A stretch of 64,000 bases of DNA from Pseudomonas syringae (GTDB lineage: Bacteria; Pseudomonadota; Gammaproteobacteria; Pseudomonadales; Pseudomonadaceae), in contig NZ_JPQU01000023.1 in the NCBI RefSeq assembly GCF_000737245.1, forward strand, positions 217,928-281,927, read 5' to 3'. The position numbers were made by a program, and so were the translations under genes. The notes under the pieces are model-generated. The model was not told where the DNA came from. It did no database searches and saw only the letters and a list, made by a program, of their open reading frames with translations. Below, piece after piece: positions 49,326 through 59,621 of the stretch; position 1 is the stretch's first letter; each line of letters opens with the position of its first letter.

Positions 49326-49442
49326 AGGGATCTGGTCGTCTGCAGGAGTGAGCTTGATCGCTATGGCGCCGGTCCATCACGGCCCATCTTGCCGGACCAA
49401 CATAGAGCCTCCCACAGGAAATCAACCGGTTCCCGGGCAAAG

Positions 49443-50684
49443 TCAGACCGGTACAGCTCTGGCTTCATCGGGTATCAGCCCGGTCGACGAATCAACCCAC
49501 CCAATTCCCGTACACGACGCCAGCGTCCGGCAAACCCCCATGACAATCGCGTCCACATCCGTTTCATCGATGGTCAGCGGCGGCAAGAGGCGAATCGTCT
49601 TGCCACGAGTGACGTTGATCAATATCCCGTGATCCTGTGCCGCGCAAAGCGCCAGATCAGGCAACGGACGGGTCAGTTCGATGCCGATCATCAAGCCTTT
49701 GCCACGGATCGCCAGCACGTCCGGATGCTCGCTGAGCCTGGCCCGCAGCCCGGCCAATAGGCGTTCACCCTGTTGCCGTGCGTTCTGCAGCAAATTCTGT
49801 TCTTCAATGATGTCGACGACAGTGCAACCCACCCGACAGGCCAGCGGATTACCTCCAAAAGTACTGCCGTGGCTCCCCGGCGTGAACAATTCGGCGGCCT
49901 TGCCACGGGCCAGGCAAGCTCCGATGGGTACACCGTTGCCCAGGCCTTTGGCGAGCGTCATGACATCCGGAACGACGCCTTCGTGCTGGAAAGCGAACCA
50001 TTGTCCAGTACGGCCCATGCCGGTCTGGATCTCATCGAGCATCAACAACCAGCCCCGCCGGCTGCAACGCTCGCGTACCGCCTTCAGATAACCAGGTGGT
50101 GCCAGCTGTACACCACTTTCACCCTGAATCGGCTCCATCAGCACCGCCGTGATGCGATGGCCGTAGGTCTGGCACGCCTTGTCCAGCGCAGGCAGGTCGC
50201 CAAACGGCACCTTCAGGAAATCACCCGGAAGCGAGTTGAACCCAAGTCGTACCGCCGGGCCGTCGCTCGCCGATAACGTCCCCAGGGTGCGTCCATGGAA
50301 TGCGTTTTCCATGACCACCACCAGCGGCTTTTCGATACCCCTGTGCCAGGCGTAGAGCCGGGCGATTTTTAGGGCGGTTTCGTTGGCTTCGGCGCCCGAA
50401 TTATTGAAAAACACCCGTTCCAACCCCGATAGCACGGTCAACCTGGTCGCCAGCCGCGCCTGCCATTCGATGGTGTACAAATTCGAGGTATGCATGAGCA
50501 GCCCGGCCTGATCCCTGATCACCGCCACCACTTTGGGGTGGGAGTGCCCGACGTTAGTGACGGCAACGCCGGCTACCGCATCCAGGTACTCGCGCCCGGC
50601 ACTGTCCCACAGTCGCGTCCCCAGCCCATGGCTAAAACATAGTGGTAGCGGTTTGTAAGTGTCCATCAGGCAATTGGCGGTCAT
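49443..50684 (-). CDS. Class III PLP aminotransferase (ArgD-like)
   Basis: 413 residues from the ATG preceded by GGAG at 8 nt ([15 protein letters not shown]). The subgroup I aminotransferase fold is clear: [18 protein letters not shown] (PLP phosphate), [35 protein letters not shown], and [14 protein letters not shown], in which Lys forms the Schiff base. It resembles acetylornithine/4-aminobutyrate-type aminotransferases outside the arginine operon. The amino donor is unknown. It is divergent from the LysR-type regulator at 50788 (103-bp gap), its probable regulator. Confidence 0.9.
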   Translation of the reverse strand: MTANCLMDTYKPLPLCFSHGLGTRLWDSAGREYLDAVAGVAVTNVGHSHPKVVAVIRDQAGLLMHTSNLYTIEWQARLATRLTVLSGLERVFFNNSGAEANETALKIARLYAWHRGIEKPLVVVMENAFHGRTLGTLSASDGPAVRLGFNSLPGDFLKVPFGDLPALDKACQTYGHRITAVLMEPIQGESGVQLAPPGYLKAVRERCSRRGWLLMLDEIQTGMGRTGQWFAFQHEGVVPDVMTLAKGLGNGVPIGACLARGKAAELFTPGSHGSTFGGNPLACRVGCTVVDIIEEQNLLQNARQQGERLLAGLRARLSEHPDVLAIRGKGLMIGIELTRPLPDLALCAAQDHGILINVTRGKTIRLLPPLTIDETDVDAIVMGVCRTLASCTGIGWVDSSTGLIPDEARAVPV

Positions 50685-50787
50685 GGGCTGAAACTCCATC
50701 ATCAGGCGTTGTTTTTTCCAGTATCGTTAGCAACCCGGGCTGGATAAACGGCCAATTCCTTCATTCATTTTAAAGCCAGGCTTGATA

Positions 50788-51693
50788 ATGGACTTACTTC
50801 AGGCAATGTCGGTATTTGTAAAAGTGGTAGAAACCGGCAGCATGACGGCCGCAGCGCTGGAGTGCGGTCTATCGACCACTATGGTCGGTAACCACTTGCG
50901 CGGACTGGAGCAGCGATTAGGGGTCAGCCTGCTCAAACGCACCACGCGTCGCCAGGGCCTGACAGAGTTCGGGGCGACGTACTATCAGCGTTGTGTAGAT
51001 GTTCTGGCGCTTGTGGCGGACTCTGAACAGTTGGCAGCGCAGTCCCAGGACACGCCCCAAGGCACTTTGCGAATCACCGCGCCGTTCACGTTTGGCTCGG
51101 AGAGTCTGGCCCCCGCGCTGAGTGAATTCATTCGTCGCTATCCGAAGATCAAGCTGGACATCGTGTGGAGCAATGAGCGGATGGACCTGATCGGTCAGGG
51201 CTTCGATGCCGCCATTCGTCTCGGCGTCTTGCCCACCTCAAGCCTCATCGCCCGGCCGCTGGTGGATTACACCCTCACCCTTTGCGCCGCACCGGACTAT
51301 CTGAAACGCAGAGGAACGCCCGTTGAACCGATGGATCTGCAAAACCATGACTGCCTGGCATTTGCCTATCCGGCAGGCGATGACTGGAGTGCAGTGGAGA
51401 AACACTGGCGCCTGACCGGCTGTAACGATGAGGTGCTGGTTCCGGTCAACGGCCCGATCACCATGAACACCTCGGCAGGCCTGCACAAAGCTGCCCGAGC
51501 TGGCGCAGGCATCGTGATGATGCCCGACGCGCTGGTGCGCGAAGACCTTGCCGATGGCAGGCTAATTGCGCTGCTGCCTGACTACACACTGCCCAGCCGC
51601 CCCATGAGCTTGCTGTACGCGCAGGATCGTTACCGATCGCCGAAGTTGCGCAGCTTTGTAGACTTTGTGATGGAGCTTTGGGGCAGGCCGTAA
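50788..51693 (+). CDS. LysR-family transcriptional regulator
   Basis: 301 residues. The HTH is MDLLQAMSVFVKVVETGSMTA...CGLSTTMVGNHLRGLEQRLG, followed by LLKRTTRRQGLTEFG. It belongs to the CrgA/AaeR-like LTTR group. It is divergent from the class III aminotransferase gene and likely regulates it. The inducer is unknown. Confidence 0.9.
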   Translation: MDLLQAMSVFVKVVETGSMTAAALECGLSTTMVGNHLRGLEQRLGVSLLKRTTRRQGLTEFGATYYQRCVDVLALVADSEQLAAQSQDTPQGTLRITAPFTFGSESLAPALSEFIRRYPKIKLDIVWSNERMDLIGQGFDAAIRLGVLPTSSLIARPLVDYTLTLCAAPDYLKRRGTPVEPMDLQNHDCLAFAYPAGDDWSAVEKHWRLTGCNDEVLVPVNGPITMNTSAGLHKAARAGAGIVMMPDALVREDLADGRLIALLPDYTLPSRPMSLLYAQDRYRSPKLRSFVDFVMELWGRP

Positions 51694-51762
51694 AATATCG
51701 CCAACGAGATATGAATCATATTTTGTAGGAAATCCCTACTCGTGCAGTAAACAACGGACGCT

Positions 51763-51849
51763 GTAGGAGCGCGCTTGCCCGCGATAACGGAGGTCCAGTG
51801 AAATGAATACCATCTGGTTTATCGCAATCGCGGGCAAGCGCGCTCCTAC
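51763..51849. repeat. REPIN (GTAGGAGC type)
   Basis: GTAGGAGCGCGCTTGCCCGCG and CGCGGGCAAGCGCGCTCCTAC are perfectly inverted arms, between the convergent LysR and aldo/keto reductase genes. Confidence 0.92.
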
Positions 51850-51909
51850 AAGGATTATTTTTCGCCGGGAGAAATGCGGCGCTGCAAGTTCATACCGCCC
51901 AGACATTCC

Positions 51910-52905
51910 CTAGCGCGCCGCATCACCCCACCGGTACTCATGGGTGACATCGTCCAGCCGTTTTTTGAGCGACTCATCCAGCACCACGTCCGCCGCGGCA
52001 AGGGTGTCATCCAGTTGCTCTGGACGGCTGGCACCAATGATCGCTGAGGTTATCACCGGGTTGGCCAGGACCCAGGCCACCGAGGTCGTGGTCATGGACA
52101 GGCCAGCTTCGCCGATCAGCGTCTTGAGCTGCGCAATGCTGTGAAACTCGCGCTCGTGCCAATAGCGCTTCTGGTACATCTCCCCCGCCTCACCCACGGT
52201 TGCCGTAAAGCGCCCCTCGCTGGGAGTTTGTTCCAGGGCGTGCTTGCCCGTGAGCAAACCACCCGCCAGCGGGTTATAGGGCATCACAGCCAACCCTTCT
52301 TCTTTCGCCAGCGGTAGCAGCTCCCGTTCAATCTGTCGGAACAACAGGTTATAGCGAGGCTGGATTGAGACGAACCGCGCCAGCCTCAACGTGTCCGCAC
52401 GGCCAAGCATCCGTGCCATGCGATAAGCGAGAAAATTGGAAACGCCGATGTACCGTGCCTTGCCGTGCTTGACGATGATGTCCAGCGCTTCAAGTGTCTC
52501 GTCGAGCGGGGTCAGCGGATCGTCCAGGTGCAGCTGATACAGGTCGACGTAATCAGTGTTCAGACGCTTGAGAGACGCCTCGATCGCATCCAGCAAATGC
52601 TTGCGCGAATTACCTTGATTCCACGCTGCCGGGCCCATCACGCCGCTGGCCTTGGTGGCCAGAATGAATTGGTCGCGCTTGCCCTTGAGCCAGCCGCCGA
52701 CGATTTCCTCGGTACGCCCAACCGTATCGAGCTTCGCGCCCAAGGGATAAACGTCAGCCGTATCGATGAAGTTAACGCCCGCATCGGCGGCCCGATCGAT
52801 GATTCGATGCGATACCTGCTCTTCGGTTTGCAGGCCAAACGTCATGGTGCCCAGACACAGCCGGGAAACGCTGAGTCCGGTATTGCCAAATTGCCGATAT
52901 TGCAT
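51910..52905 (-). CDS. Aldo/keto reductase
   Basis: 331 residues of the AKR TIM barrel. LCLGTMTFG at the start and the catalytic Asp/Tyr segment FIDTADVYPLGAKL (Asp48, Tyr53) are seen, with the Lys and His in ILATKASG and DLYQLHLDD. The C-terminal NADPH site is ITSAIIGASRPEQLDD. It resembles YghZ/potassium-channel-beta-like oxidoreductases. The substrate is unknown. It is a single gene, divergent from the chemotaxis operon. Confidence 0.92.
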   Translation of the reverse strand: MQYRQFGNTGLSVSRLCLGTMTFGLQTEEQVSHRIIDRAADAGVNFIDTADVYPLGAKLDTVGRTEEIVGGWLKGKRDQFILATKASGVMGPAAWNQGNSRKHLLDAIEASLKRLNTDYVDLYQLHLDDPLTPLDETLEALDIIVKHGKARYIGVSNFLAYRMARMLGRADTLRLARFVSIQPRYNLLFRQIERELLPLAKEEGLAVMPYNPLAGGLLTGKHALEQTPSEGRFTATVGEAGEMYQKRYWHEREFHSIAQLKTLIGEAGLSMTTTSVAWVLANPVITSAIIGASRPEQLDDTLAAADVVLDESLKKRLDDVTHEYRWGDAAR

Positions 52906-53185
52906 GGTGCTTCTCCTTATGCGGAAGGGTTCGTACTACCCACGGTTGAAGACCCCGGGAATACATTAGGCGACGCCTTGGATGGCGACACCGCCAGTAA
53001 AAAATAATTCCGCAATTTTGGATGTGTAAATGGCGCCTAGCCTTGCCCGTCATCGAGCGCAAAATATAGACATATCATTAATAATCAGTCACTTAGAGCA
53101 ATAAAATCATGCGCCGGTAAATTGTCGCCACGACAAAAAACAATACGGCAACCTGGTGACAAAAGCCTGGTGTCATATTTGTGAC

Positions 53186-53212
53186 TAAAGTCTCACCCGG
53201 CCAGGCAGATAA
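53186..53212 (+). promoter_or_regulatory. FliA (sigma-28) promoter of the chemosensory operon
   Basis: TAAAGTCT-N11-GCAGATAA differs from the consensus TAAAGTTT-N11-GCCGATAA at one base in each half, with exact spacing, 44 bp before the first gene. The rest of the 52906-53256 gap is AT-rich in its centre (53060-53140) and holds no gene. Confidence 0.85.
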
Positions 53213-53256
53213 CTGGGTATTCGCAAAAGCCTTTTCAGCTGTTCAAGGACCGAACC

Positions 53257-54471
53257 ATGACGCCAAGTCAACACGGTAGCTCTTCTGCCCAAAGCCGCCA
53301 GGCAATCTTCCTCTGGTTTCCCTTGGCCCCTGCCGTGGCCGGATGCGCGGCGCTTGTTCTATCGGCGCCTACGCAACTGAATATCGGCCTGAGTGCCGCT
53401 GTATTAGCCGTCGGTGTCGCCACCGGATTGTTCGCCGCCGCCGCGCAGAATCGCAAGTTACGGGCCATCTCCCAGGCCGCCGCGCTGCATCAATTGGAAA
53501 CCGCTGATAACACCTCCCTGCAATCCCATGCGCAGATCAATGAAGTTCTGATGGGCGCTATGCCAATCTGGGCCAAGCAGGTGGAAAGCTCGCGGCAGCA
53601 GACCGAAACCGCCATTGTTTCCCTCACCGGCCGATTCACCGGCATCTCCTCACGGCTGCAAGAGACTGTGCATGCATCCCAGCAAGCGGCCGGTGATCTG
53701 GCAGGCCAAAGTACCGGGGGCGCGTTGCAGGTGCTGGCCCAGAGCGACCATGATCTGGTGCAAGTCATAAATTCCCTCAAGGCTACCCAGACCAGTCGCG
53801 ATGAAACCCTGGCCCAGGTTCGCAACCTCACCGCCTACACCGGAGAGCTGCGCTCCATGGCGGCCGATGTCGCCGCCATTGCCGCACAGACCAACCTGCT
53901 TGCCCTCAACGCTGCCATCGAAGCCGCCCGTGCTGGTGAAGCCGGTCGGGGGTTTGCAGTCGTGGCCGATGCAGTGCGCAGCCTGTCCAGCAAATCCAGC
54001 GAAACCGGCCAGCAGATGTCCGCCAAGGTCGACATCATCAACAGCGCCATCAGCCAACTGGTACAGGCGGCTTCCAGCGGCGCGGATCAGGATCAGGATT
54101 CAGTGGCAGCGTCTGAAAGCAGCATTGAACGGGTCCTGGAAAGCTTCAAAAATGTGACCGGGCGTCTGGCTGAATCTGCCGAGATGCTTCAGCAGGAAAG
54201 TTTCGGCATACGTGACGAGATGACGGAAGTACTGGTCAGCCTGCAATTTCAGGATCGGGTCAGCCAGATCCTGACTCACGTGCGCGACAACATCGACGAC
54301 TTGCACGCCCACCTTCAGCAAGCCACGCAGATGCCCGACCAGACCGTGACCATCGATGCGCGAAGCTGGCTGGCAAAAATGGAAGCGACCTACGCCACGG
54401 ATGAGCAGCGCCACAGCCACCATGGCAGCGCCCGCGCACAACAGAATTCTCAGGAAATCACCTTCTTCTAG
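53257..54471 (+). CDS. Receptor-like chemotaxis protein with CheZ-like FQDxxxQ motif
   Basis: 404 residues. Two adjacent membrane segments lie near 18-38 and 42-62 with almost no periplasmic domain, so it probably senses from the membrane or cytoplasm. The MCP hairpin tip is intact at about 207-243 ([20 protein letters not shown], then [14 protein letters not shown]). The helix after it carries [17 protein letters not shown] at 331-333 with Gln337 gives the Asp-x3-Gln spacing of the CheZ/CheX phosphatase signature. There are no HAMP or ligand-binding domains. It heads the operon, 9 nt before cheY, and may link signalling with CheY dephosphorylation. Confidence 0.88.
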   Translation: MTPSQHGSSSAQSRQAIFLWFPLAPAVAGCAALVLSAPTQLNIGLSAAVLAVGVATGLFAAAAQNRKLRAISQAAALHQLETADNTSLQSHAQINEVLMGAMPIWAKQVESSRQQTETAIVSLTGRFTGISSRLQETVHASQQAAGDLAGQSTGGALQVLAQSDHDLVQVINSLKATQTSRDETLAQVRNLTAYTGELRSMAADVAAIAAQTNLLALNAAIEAARAGEAGRGFAVVADAVRSLSSKSSETGQQMSAKVDIINSAISQLVQAASSGADQDQDSVAASESSIERVLESFKNVTGRLAESAEMLQQESFGIRDEMTEVLVSLQFQDRVSQILTHVRDNIDDLHAHLQQATQMPDQTVTIDARSWLAKMEATYATDEQRHSHHGSARAQQNSQEITFF

Positions 54472-54480
54472 GAGCCCCTC

Positions 54481-54849
54481 ATGGCTAAAAGTGTATTGGT
54501 TGTCGACGACTCCAGCAGCGTCCGGCAAGTAGTTGGTATTGCCCTCAAAAGCGCCGGTTATGACGTCATCGAAGCCTGCGACGGCAAGGATGCCCTGGGC
54601 AAACTCAACGGCCAGAAAGTCCACCTGATCATCAGTGACGTGAACATGCCGAACATGGACGGCATCACCTTCGTCAAGGAAGTCAAGAAGCTGCCTAACT
54701 ACAAGTTCACGCCGATCATCATGCTCACTACTGAATCTCAGGAATCGAAAAAAATGGAAGGCCAGGCCGCAGGTGCAAAAGCCTGGGTAGTCAAGCCATT
54801 CCAGCCTGCGCAGATGCTCGCGGCCGTGTCCAAACTGATTCTGCCCTGA
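54481..54849 (+). CDS. cheY: Chemotaxis response regulator CheY
   Basis: 122 residues, a stand-alone receiver. The acidic pair is Asp9-Asp10, phosphoacceptor Asp53 (IISDVNMPNMDG), switch Thr83 (MLTTES) and Lys105 (VVKPF). Its place between the receptor-like gene and the STAS gene suggests it is the output of CheA in this cluster rather than of the main flagellar CheA. Confidence 0.95.
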   Translation: MAKSVLVVDDSSSVRQVVGIALKSAGYDVIEACDGKDALGKLNGQKVHLIISDVNMPNMDGITFVKEVKKLPNYKFTPIIMLTTESQESKKMEGQAAGAKAWVVKPFQPAQMLAAVSKLILP

Positions 54850-54872
54850 TTGCCGCACACCCGGAGGTTGCG

Positions 54873-55163
54873 ATGCCGCTGCTCTACGAAATTCTCAACG
54901 ATACAGCGCACGTGAACATCGACGGCGAGCTGACCATTTACACCGCCTCGGAACTGTCTGCCGAGTTGTTACCCAGACTGGGCGCAACGCCGCAGATGCA
55001 GATCGATCTGTCGCAAATCACCGAGATGGACGGAGCCGGTCTGCAACTGCTGATCATGGTCACTCGCGAAGCCTCCAGGGCCGGAACGGCGCTCACCTTG
55101 ACCGGGCATAGCAAGGCCGTACTGGAAACCCTGCAATTGAGCGGTCTGGGCTTAGCGCTCTGA
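54873..55163 (+). CDS. STAS-domain protein
   Basis: 96 residues, a single STAS domain (anti-sigma-antagonist-like): NIDGELTIYTASEL...MQIDLSQITEMDGAGLQLLIM. The Ser that is phosphorylated in SpoIIAA-type proteins (DSSG) is absent; the sequence reads DGAG. It is therefore unlikely to be controlled by serine phosphorylation, and may be a structural adaptor in the signalling array. STAS genes between cheY and cheA are a known layout in several proteobacterial chemosensory clusters. Confidence 0.88.
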   Translation: MPLLYEILNDTAHVNIDGELTIYTASELSAELLPRLGATPQMQIDLSQITEMDGAGLQLLIMVTREASRAGTALTLTGHSKAVLETLQLSGLGLAL

Positions 55164-55192
55164 CACCTTAAACAGTCACAAAGGACGTGAGC

Positions 55193-57334
55193 GTGAGCAT
55201 CAATCTCGATCAGGCATTACAGACATTTATTGTCGAGGCGCGCGAGCTGTTGCAGGCGATGGAAGAGTCGTTGCTGCAGTTGGAAAGCGAGCCTGGCGAC
55301 GATGACGCCATTGGCGCGATCTTCCGTGCCGCGCACACCATCAAAGGCTCGGCTGGCCTGTTTGGGCTCGATCCGATCGTCAGTTTCACCCACATCGTCG
55401 AAGACGTTTTAGACCGTCTGCGCGATGGCAGCGTTAGCGTGGACGCTGGCCTGATCGCAGTGCTGCTCAAGTCCGGCGATCACATGCTCGAACTGATTGA
55501 TGTGGTCGCCAGTCAGGGTGCACAACTGCAAGCGCCAGCGTTGGCGCGGGAAGCCGAGCTGCGCAAGTCCTTGCAGGCTTATCAGGCGCCCTCGCACTCA
55601 GACAGCGTAGCGCCGGAAGTACTTCCTGACACCGACGTTGCAAGTGCAGAGACCCAGGCGGTGCTTTGGCATATCTCCCTACTTTTTGCCAAAGACGTGT
55701 TCCGTAATGGCATGGACCCTTTGTCGTTCTTGCGCTTCCTGAACACCTTGGGCGAGATCGTCACAGTGCAGACCCTGACCGACAACCTGCCGCACCTCGA
55801 AGCATGGGATGCCGAGTCTTGCTACCTGGGTTTCGAAATCGACTTCCATTCCAGTGCGAGTCACGCAGCGATCAATGAAGTCTTCGATTTTGTGCGCGAG
55901 GACTGCCAGATCGAAATTATTCAGGCCGACACAAACCAAGATTCTGATTTGCCGCAAAACCCCGGCACAGCACTTGTTTCGCAAATGCCGGACAACATCG
56001 GGCAAGGGCAAGGCACGGCCATGGTGCCCATGGGCGAACTGCTGGAAGACCAGCGCTCGGAACCACGGGTGCCGGCTCCACTTTCCAACGACAAGCAGCT
56101 TTCGAGCGACAAGCCGGCTGAGAACAAAGCCAAAGACGGCCGCTACGTGCGGGTCAACGCCGACAAGCTCGACGAGTTAATCAACCTGGTGGGCGAGCTG
56201 GTCATTGCCAGTGCCGGCGCTACCCTGCTCGCCCGTACCTGCGATAACGATCCCCTGCAGGAATCGACTTCCACCGTTTCCGGATTGGTCGAGGAAATCC
56301 TTGATGGCGCCTTGCGTCTGCGGATGATCCCCATCGGCGATACCTTCAACCGGTTCCGTCGGGTGGTCCGCGACGTCAGCCAGGAATTGGGCAAAGACAT
56401 CGAGCTGGTCATCAGCGGAGCCGAAACCGAGCTGGACAAGACGGTGGTGGAAAAAATTGGCGATCCGCTCATGCACCTGCTGCGCAACGCCATGGATCAC
56501 GGCATTGAAAGCGCTGCCGAGCGACTCGCTGCCGGTAAACCTGCCAAAGGTCACCTGCACCTCAACGCCTACCATGACTCGGGCAGCATCGTGCTGGAAA
56601 TCGCCGACGACGGCGCCGGACTCAATCGTGACCGGATTCTGGAGAAAGCCCAGGAACGCGGCCTGATCGCACCCGGCGCAAGCCTCACGGATCAGGAAGT
56701 CTACAACCTGATTTTCGAAGCCGGTTTCTCCACCGCCCAGGCTGTCACCAACCTGTCCGGGCGTGGCGTTGGCATGGACGTTGTCAAACGCAATATCACC
56801 CTGCTACGGGGCACAGTCGACCTGGACAGCAAGCCCGGCCAGGGCACTGTTATCCGCATCCGCCTGCCCCTGACCCTGGCCATCATCAATGGATTCCTTG
56901 TGGGTATCGGTCAGTCCACCTACGTCATTCCGCTGGATATGGTTCAAGAGTGCATCGAACTCAGCGAAGACGATCGGCAGGTCAGCCGCGAGCAAGGTTA
57001 TTTGGACCTCAGGGGCGAAGTGCTGCCGCTGGTGTACCTGCGTGACCATTTCCAGCACGAAGGTCCGGCTGCCCGACGCCAGAACGTGGTGGTCGTGCGT
57101 TATGCCGAACACAAGGCCGGGCTGGTGGTGGATGACCTGCTCGGGGAATTCCAGACCGTGATCAAACCCTTGGGCAAGCTGTTCGGCGCACTGCGCGGCA
57201 TCAGTGGCTCAACCATTCTGGGCAGTGGCGCTGTGGCGCTGATTCTCGACATCCCGGCACTGCTCAGTCAGATCGTACAACTCGAAACACGCTACACCGC
57301 CCAAGCAACCCAACTGCCTGCAACTGCCCGTTGA
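55193..57334 (+). CDS. cheA: Chemotaxis histidine kinase CheA
   Basis: 713 residues. GTG start at 55193, with AAGGA 7 nt upstream; a GTG two codons earlier is too close to the ribosome site. Hpt domain with phosphorylated His48 (AAHTIKGSAGLFGL). The dimerisation/kinase region begins RYVRVNADKLDELINLVGELV. The N-box is HLLRNAMDHGIE, and G-boxes DDGAGLNRD and GRGVGMDVVKRNI follow. The C-terminal CheW-like domain begins at about 570. It phosphorylates the cluster's CheY and CheB. Confidence 0.96.
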   Translation: MSINLDQALQTFIVEARELLQAMEESLLQLESEPGDDDAIGAIFRAAHTIKGSAGLFGLDPIVSFTHIVEDVLDRLRDGSVSVDAGLIAVLLKSGDHMLELIDVVASQGAQLQAPALAREAELRKSLQAYQAPSHSDSVAPEVLPDTDVASAETQAVLWHISLLFAKDVFRNGMDPLSFLRFLNTLGEIVTVQTLTDNLPHLEAWDAESCYLGFEIDFHSSASHAAINEVFDFVREDCQIEIIQADTNQDSDLPQNPGTALVSQMPDNIGQGQGTAMVPMGELLEDQRSEPRVPAPLSNDKQLSSDKPAENKAKDGRYVRVNADKLDELINLVGELVIASAGATLLARTCDNDPLQESTSTVSGLVEEILDGALRLRMIPIGDTFNRFRRVVRDVSQELGKDIELVISGAETELDKTVVEKIGDPLMHLLRNAMDHGIESAAERLAAGKPAKGHLHLNAYHDSGSIVLEIADDGAGLNRDRILEKAQERGLIAPGASLTDQEVYNLIFEAGFSTAQAVTNLSGRGVGMDVVKRNITLLRGTVDLDSKPGQGTVIRIRLPLTLAIINGFLVGIGQSTYVIPLDMVQECIELSEDDRQVSREQGYLDLRGEVLPLVYLRDHFQHEGPAARRQNVVVVRYAEHKAGLVVDDLLGEFQTVIKPLGKLFGALRGISGSTILGSGAVALILDIPALLSQIVQLETRYTAQATQLPATAR

Positions 57335-57365
57335 TGCATCTGTTTTTCCATGGAGGTAACACCCG

Positions 57366-59024
57366 ATGAAATGGTTTTACGATCTGAAGATCGCCACAAA
57401 GTTGATCGCGTCATTTCTGACGGTGCTCGCCCTTACCGCAGTCATGGGTGTGTTTTCCATCATTCAGCTGGGTGCCGTAAATGACACCGCCGGCGAAATT
57501 CGCGACAACTGGATGCCGTCCATGCGTGCAGCATCGGGCATGCGTTTCTACGCCGCCAACTACCGCATCAAGGAAAACCGTCATGTGGCGGCCGCGCTGA
57601 TTGAAGACAAAAACGCCATCGCTCAAGAAGCCCTTGCCGAGCGGAAGCAGTTTGAAACCCGTCTGGACACCTACGAAAAACTGCTGACCAACGATGAAGA
57701 TCGCCGGCTCTTTGCAGTGACGAAAAATGACTGGGCAAGCTACTTGGCGGTCAGCAAAGACCTGCAGGCGCTGTCTAGCCAAAACCGCGAAGAAGAAGCC
57801 CGGACCATGCTGGCTGGTGAATCCAAGCGTCAGTTCGATCTGGTCACCGGCGACCTGCAAAAGCTCGTAGAGCTCAATGATGTCGGGGCCGAAGCTGCTA
57901 GCGTGCGTGGCGATATGCTCTACGACAACGCACGAATCTCCATCATCAGCGTACTGATCGCCGCATTGGTGATTGGCCTGGGCCTGGCGCTGTTCATCTC
58001 GCGGATCATTTCCCGACCGCTCCAACAAGCCGCCGCGGCCGCCGAACAACTGGCCGAAGGCAACCTCAACGTCCACATCGAGCCGGGCTCGAAGGACGAA
58101 ACCGGCATGGTGATCAACGCCATGCAGAACATGGTCGGCAAACTTTCGCACATCATTGGTGAGGTGCGTAACGCCGCCGACAACCTGGCCAGCGCTTCCG
58201 AAGAAGTCAGCGCCACGGCCCAATCCATGAGCCAGGCGACCAGCGAGCAAGCCGCCAGCGTCGAAGAAACCAGCGCCTCTATCGAACAGATGAGCGCCAG
58301 CATCAACCAGAACACCGAGAACGCCAAGGTTACCGACGGCATGGCGAGCAAGGCCGCCAAGGAAGCCACTGACGGCGGAGAATCAGTGCAACAAACCGTC
58401 GTGGCCATGAAGAAGATCGCCCAGCGGATCAGCATCATCGACGACATTGCCTACCAGACCAACCTGCTGGCGCTCAACGCGGCCATCGAAGCGGCCCGGG
58501 CCGGGGAGCACGGCAAAGGTTTTGCGGTGGTTGCCGCCGAAGTGCGCAAGCTGGCCGAACGCAGCCAGGTGGCGGCGCAGGAAATTGGCGAGCTGTCTTC
58601 CAGCAGCGTCGAGATGGCCGAGAAAGCCGGCAACCTTCTGAACGAAATGGTGCCATCTATCAACAAGACCTCGGACCTCGTCCAGGAAATCAGCGCAGCT
58701 TCCGAAGAACAGGCCGCAGGCGTCGCGCAGATCAACACGGCGATGACCCAGCTCAACTCGGTCACCCAGCAAAATGCGTCGAGCAGCGAAGAACTGGCAG
58801 CCACTGCCGAAGAAATGAGCAGCCAGGCCGAACAGCTTCAACAGGCCATGAGCTTCTTCACCCTGGACGGCCCGGTAAAACCGGCCACCCAGCCCGCTCG
58901 TTCCAGCAATCCGCCCGGTTCCGCAAACCGCAAGCCGTCGCGCCCGGCTGTGCCAGCGCCGCAGAAAGCTTTTGCGTACAACATGGCCAGCGCCCCGGAT
59001 GAATCCGAGTTCACTCGATTCTGA
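57366..59024 (+). CDS. Methyl-accepting chemotaxis protein
   Basis: 552 residues. TM1 is at about 10-30, then a four-helix-bundle (4HB_MCP) periplasmic domain to ~190, TM2 at about 193-213, a HAMP segment ([21 protein letters not shown]) and a long cytoplasmic signalling domain. The hairpin tip is [20 protein letters not shown]. The linker near the C-terminus is Pro/Ser/Ala-rich and ends in ESEFTRF, which may serve as a flexible CheR/CheB tether. GGAGG precedes the ATG. The ligand is unknown. Confidence 0.93.
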   Translation: MKWFYDLKIATKLIASFLTVLALTAVMGVFSIIQLGAVNDTAGEIRDNWMPSMRAASGMRFYAANYRIKENRHVAAALIEDKNAIAQEALAERKQFETRLDTYEKLLTNDEDRRLFAVTKNDWASYLAVSKDLQALSSQNREEEARTMLAGESKRQFDLVTGDLQKLVELNDVGAEAASVRGDMLYDNARISIISVLIAALVIGLGLALFISRIISRPLQQAAAAAEQLAEGNLNVHIEPGSKDETGMVINAMQNMVGKLSHIIGEVRNAADNLASASEEVSATAQSMSQATSEQAASVEETSASIEQMSASINQNTENAKVTDGMASKAAKEATDGGESVQQTVVAMKKIAQRISIIDDIAYQTNLLALNAAIEAARAGEHGKGFAVVAAEVRKLAERSQVAAQEIGELSSSSVEMAEKAGNLLNEMVPSINKTSDLVQEISAASEEQAAGVAQINTAMTQLNSVTQQNASSSEELAATAEEMSSQAEQLQQAMSFFTLDGPVKPATQPARSSNPPGSANRKPSRPAVPAPQKAFAYNMASAPDESEFTRF

Positions 59025-59062
59025 GTGGATTCCCCCACCGGCTTGCCTTGAAGGAGAAAGAC

Positions 59063-59602
59063 ATGGGCGCAATCAGCAGTACACGACAGATCGCCACGGT
59101 CGTTGAGGAACAAGAGCAATACCTGACCTTCATGCTCGGCGCCGAGATGTTCGCCATTGGAATTCTGGGCATCAAGGAAATCATCGAGTACGGCAACCTG
59201 ACCGTGGTGCCGATGATGCCGGCGTTCGTGCGCGGGGTCATTAACCTGCGCGGTGCCGTGGTGCCAGTGGTGGACTTGTCAGCGCGCTTCGGTCGTCCCA
59301 ACTCCGGGATTACCCGCCGCAGTTGCGTGGTGATCATTGAAGCCAATGCGACCGATGGCCAGGCTCAGGATATTGGTCTGCTGGTGGATACCGTGTCGGC
59401 GGTGATGGACATCCCCGCCTCGCAAATCGAACCGCCCCCCAGCTTCGGAGCCAAGATCCGTGCCGACTTCATCAGCGGCATGGCCAAGGTCGATGGCAAG
59501 TTCGTCATCGTCCTTGAGGTCGATCAGGTGCTGTCCATCGACGAAATGTCGCGGTTGGCCGAAGTCGATCAGATCGCGGCTGTTGAAGCCGAACCACGCT
59601 GA
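59063..59602 (+). CDS. cheW: Chemotaxis coupling protein CheW
   Basis: 179 residues; ATG at 59063 follows AAGGAG. CheW SH3-like fold: QYLTFMLGAEMFAIGILGIKEII, VRGVINLRGAVVPVVDLSARFG (the receptor/CheA contact region), and IGLLVDTVSAVMDI. It couples MCPs to CheA. Confidence 0.94.
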   Translation: MGAISSTRQIATVVEEQEQYLTFMLGAEMFAIGILGIKEIIEYGNLTVVPMMPAFVRGVINLRGAVVPVVDLSARFGRPNSGITRRSCVVIIEANATDGQAQDIGLLVDTVSAVMDIPASQIEPPPSFGAKIRADFISGMAKVDGKFVIVLEVDQVLSIDEMSRLAEVDQIAAVEAEPR

Positions 59603-59621
59603 GCAGGGACGGACCGAAATC

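Noticed and set aside
54100..54858. 252-codon minus-strand frame opposite cheY
   Set aside because: It is antisense to cheY and the end of the receptor-like gene, with no family motifs or ribosome site.
57411..58250. 279-codon minus-strand frame opposite the MCP gene
   Set aside because: It is a shadow of the MCP coding sequence; composition follows antisense codon bias.
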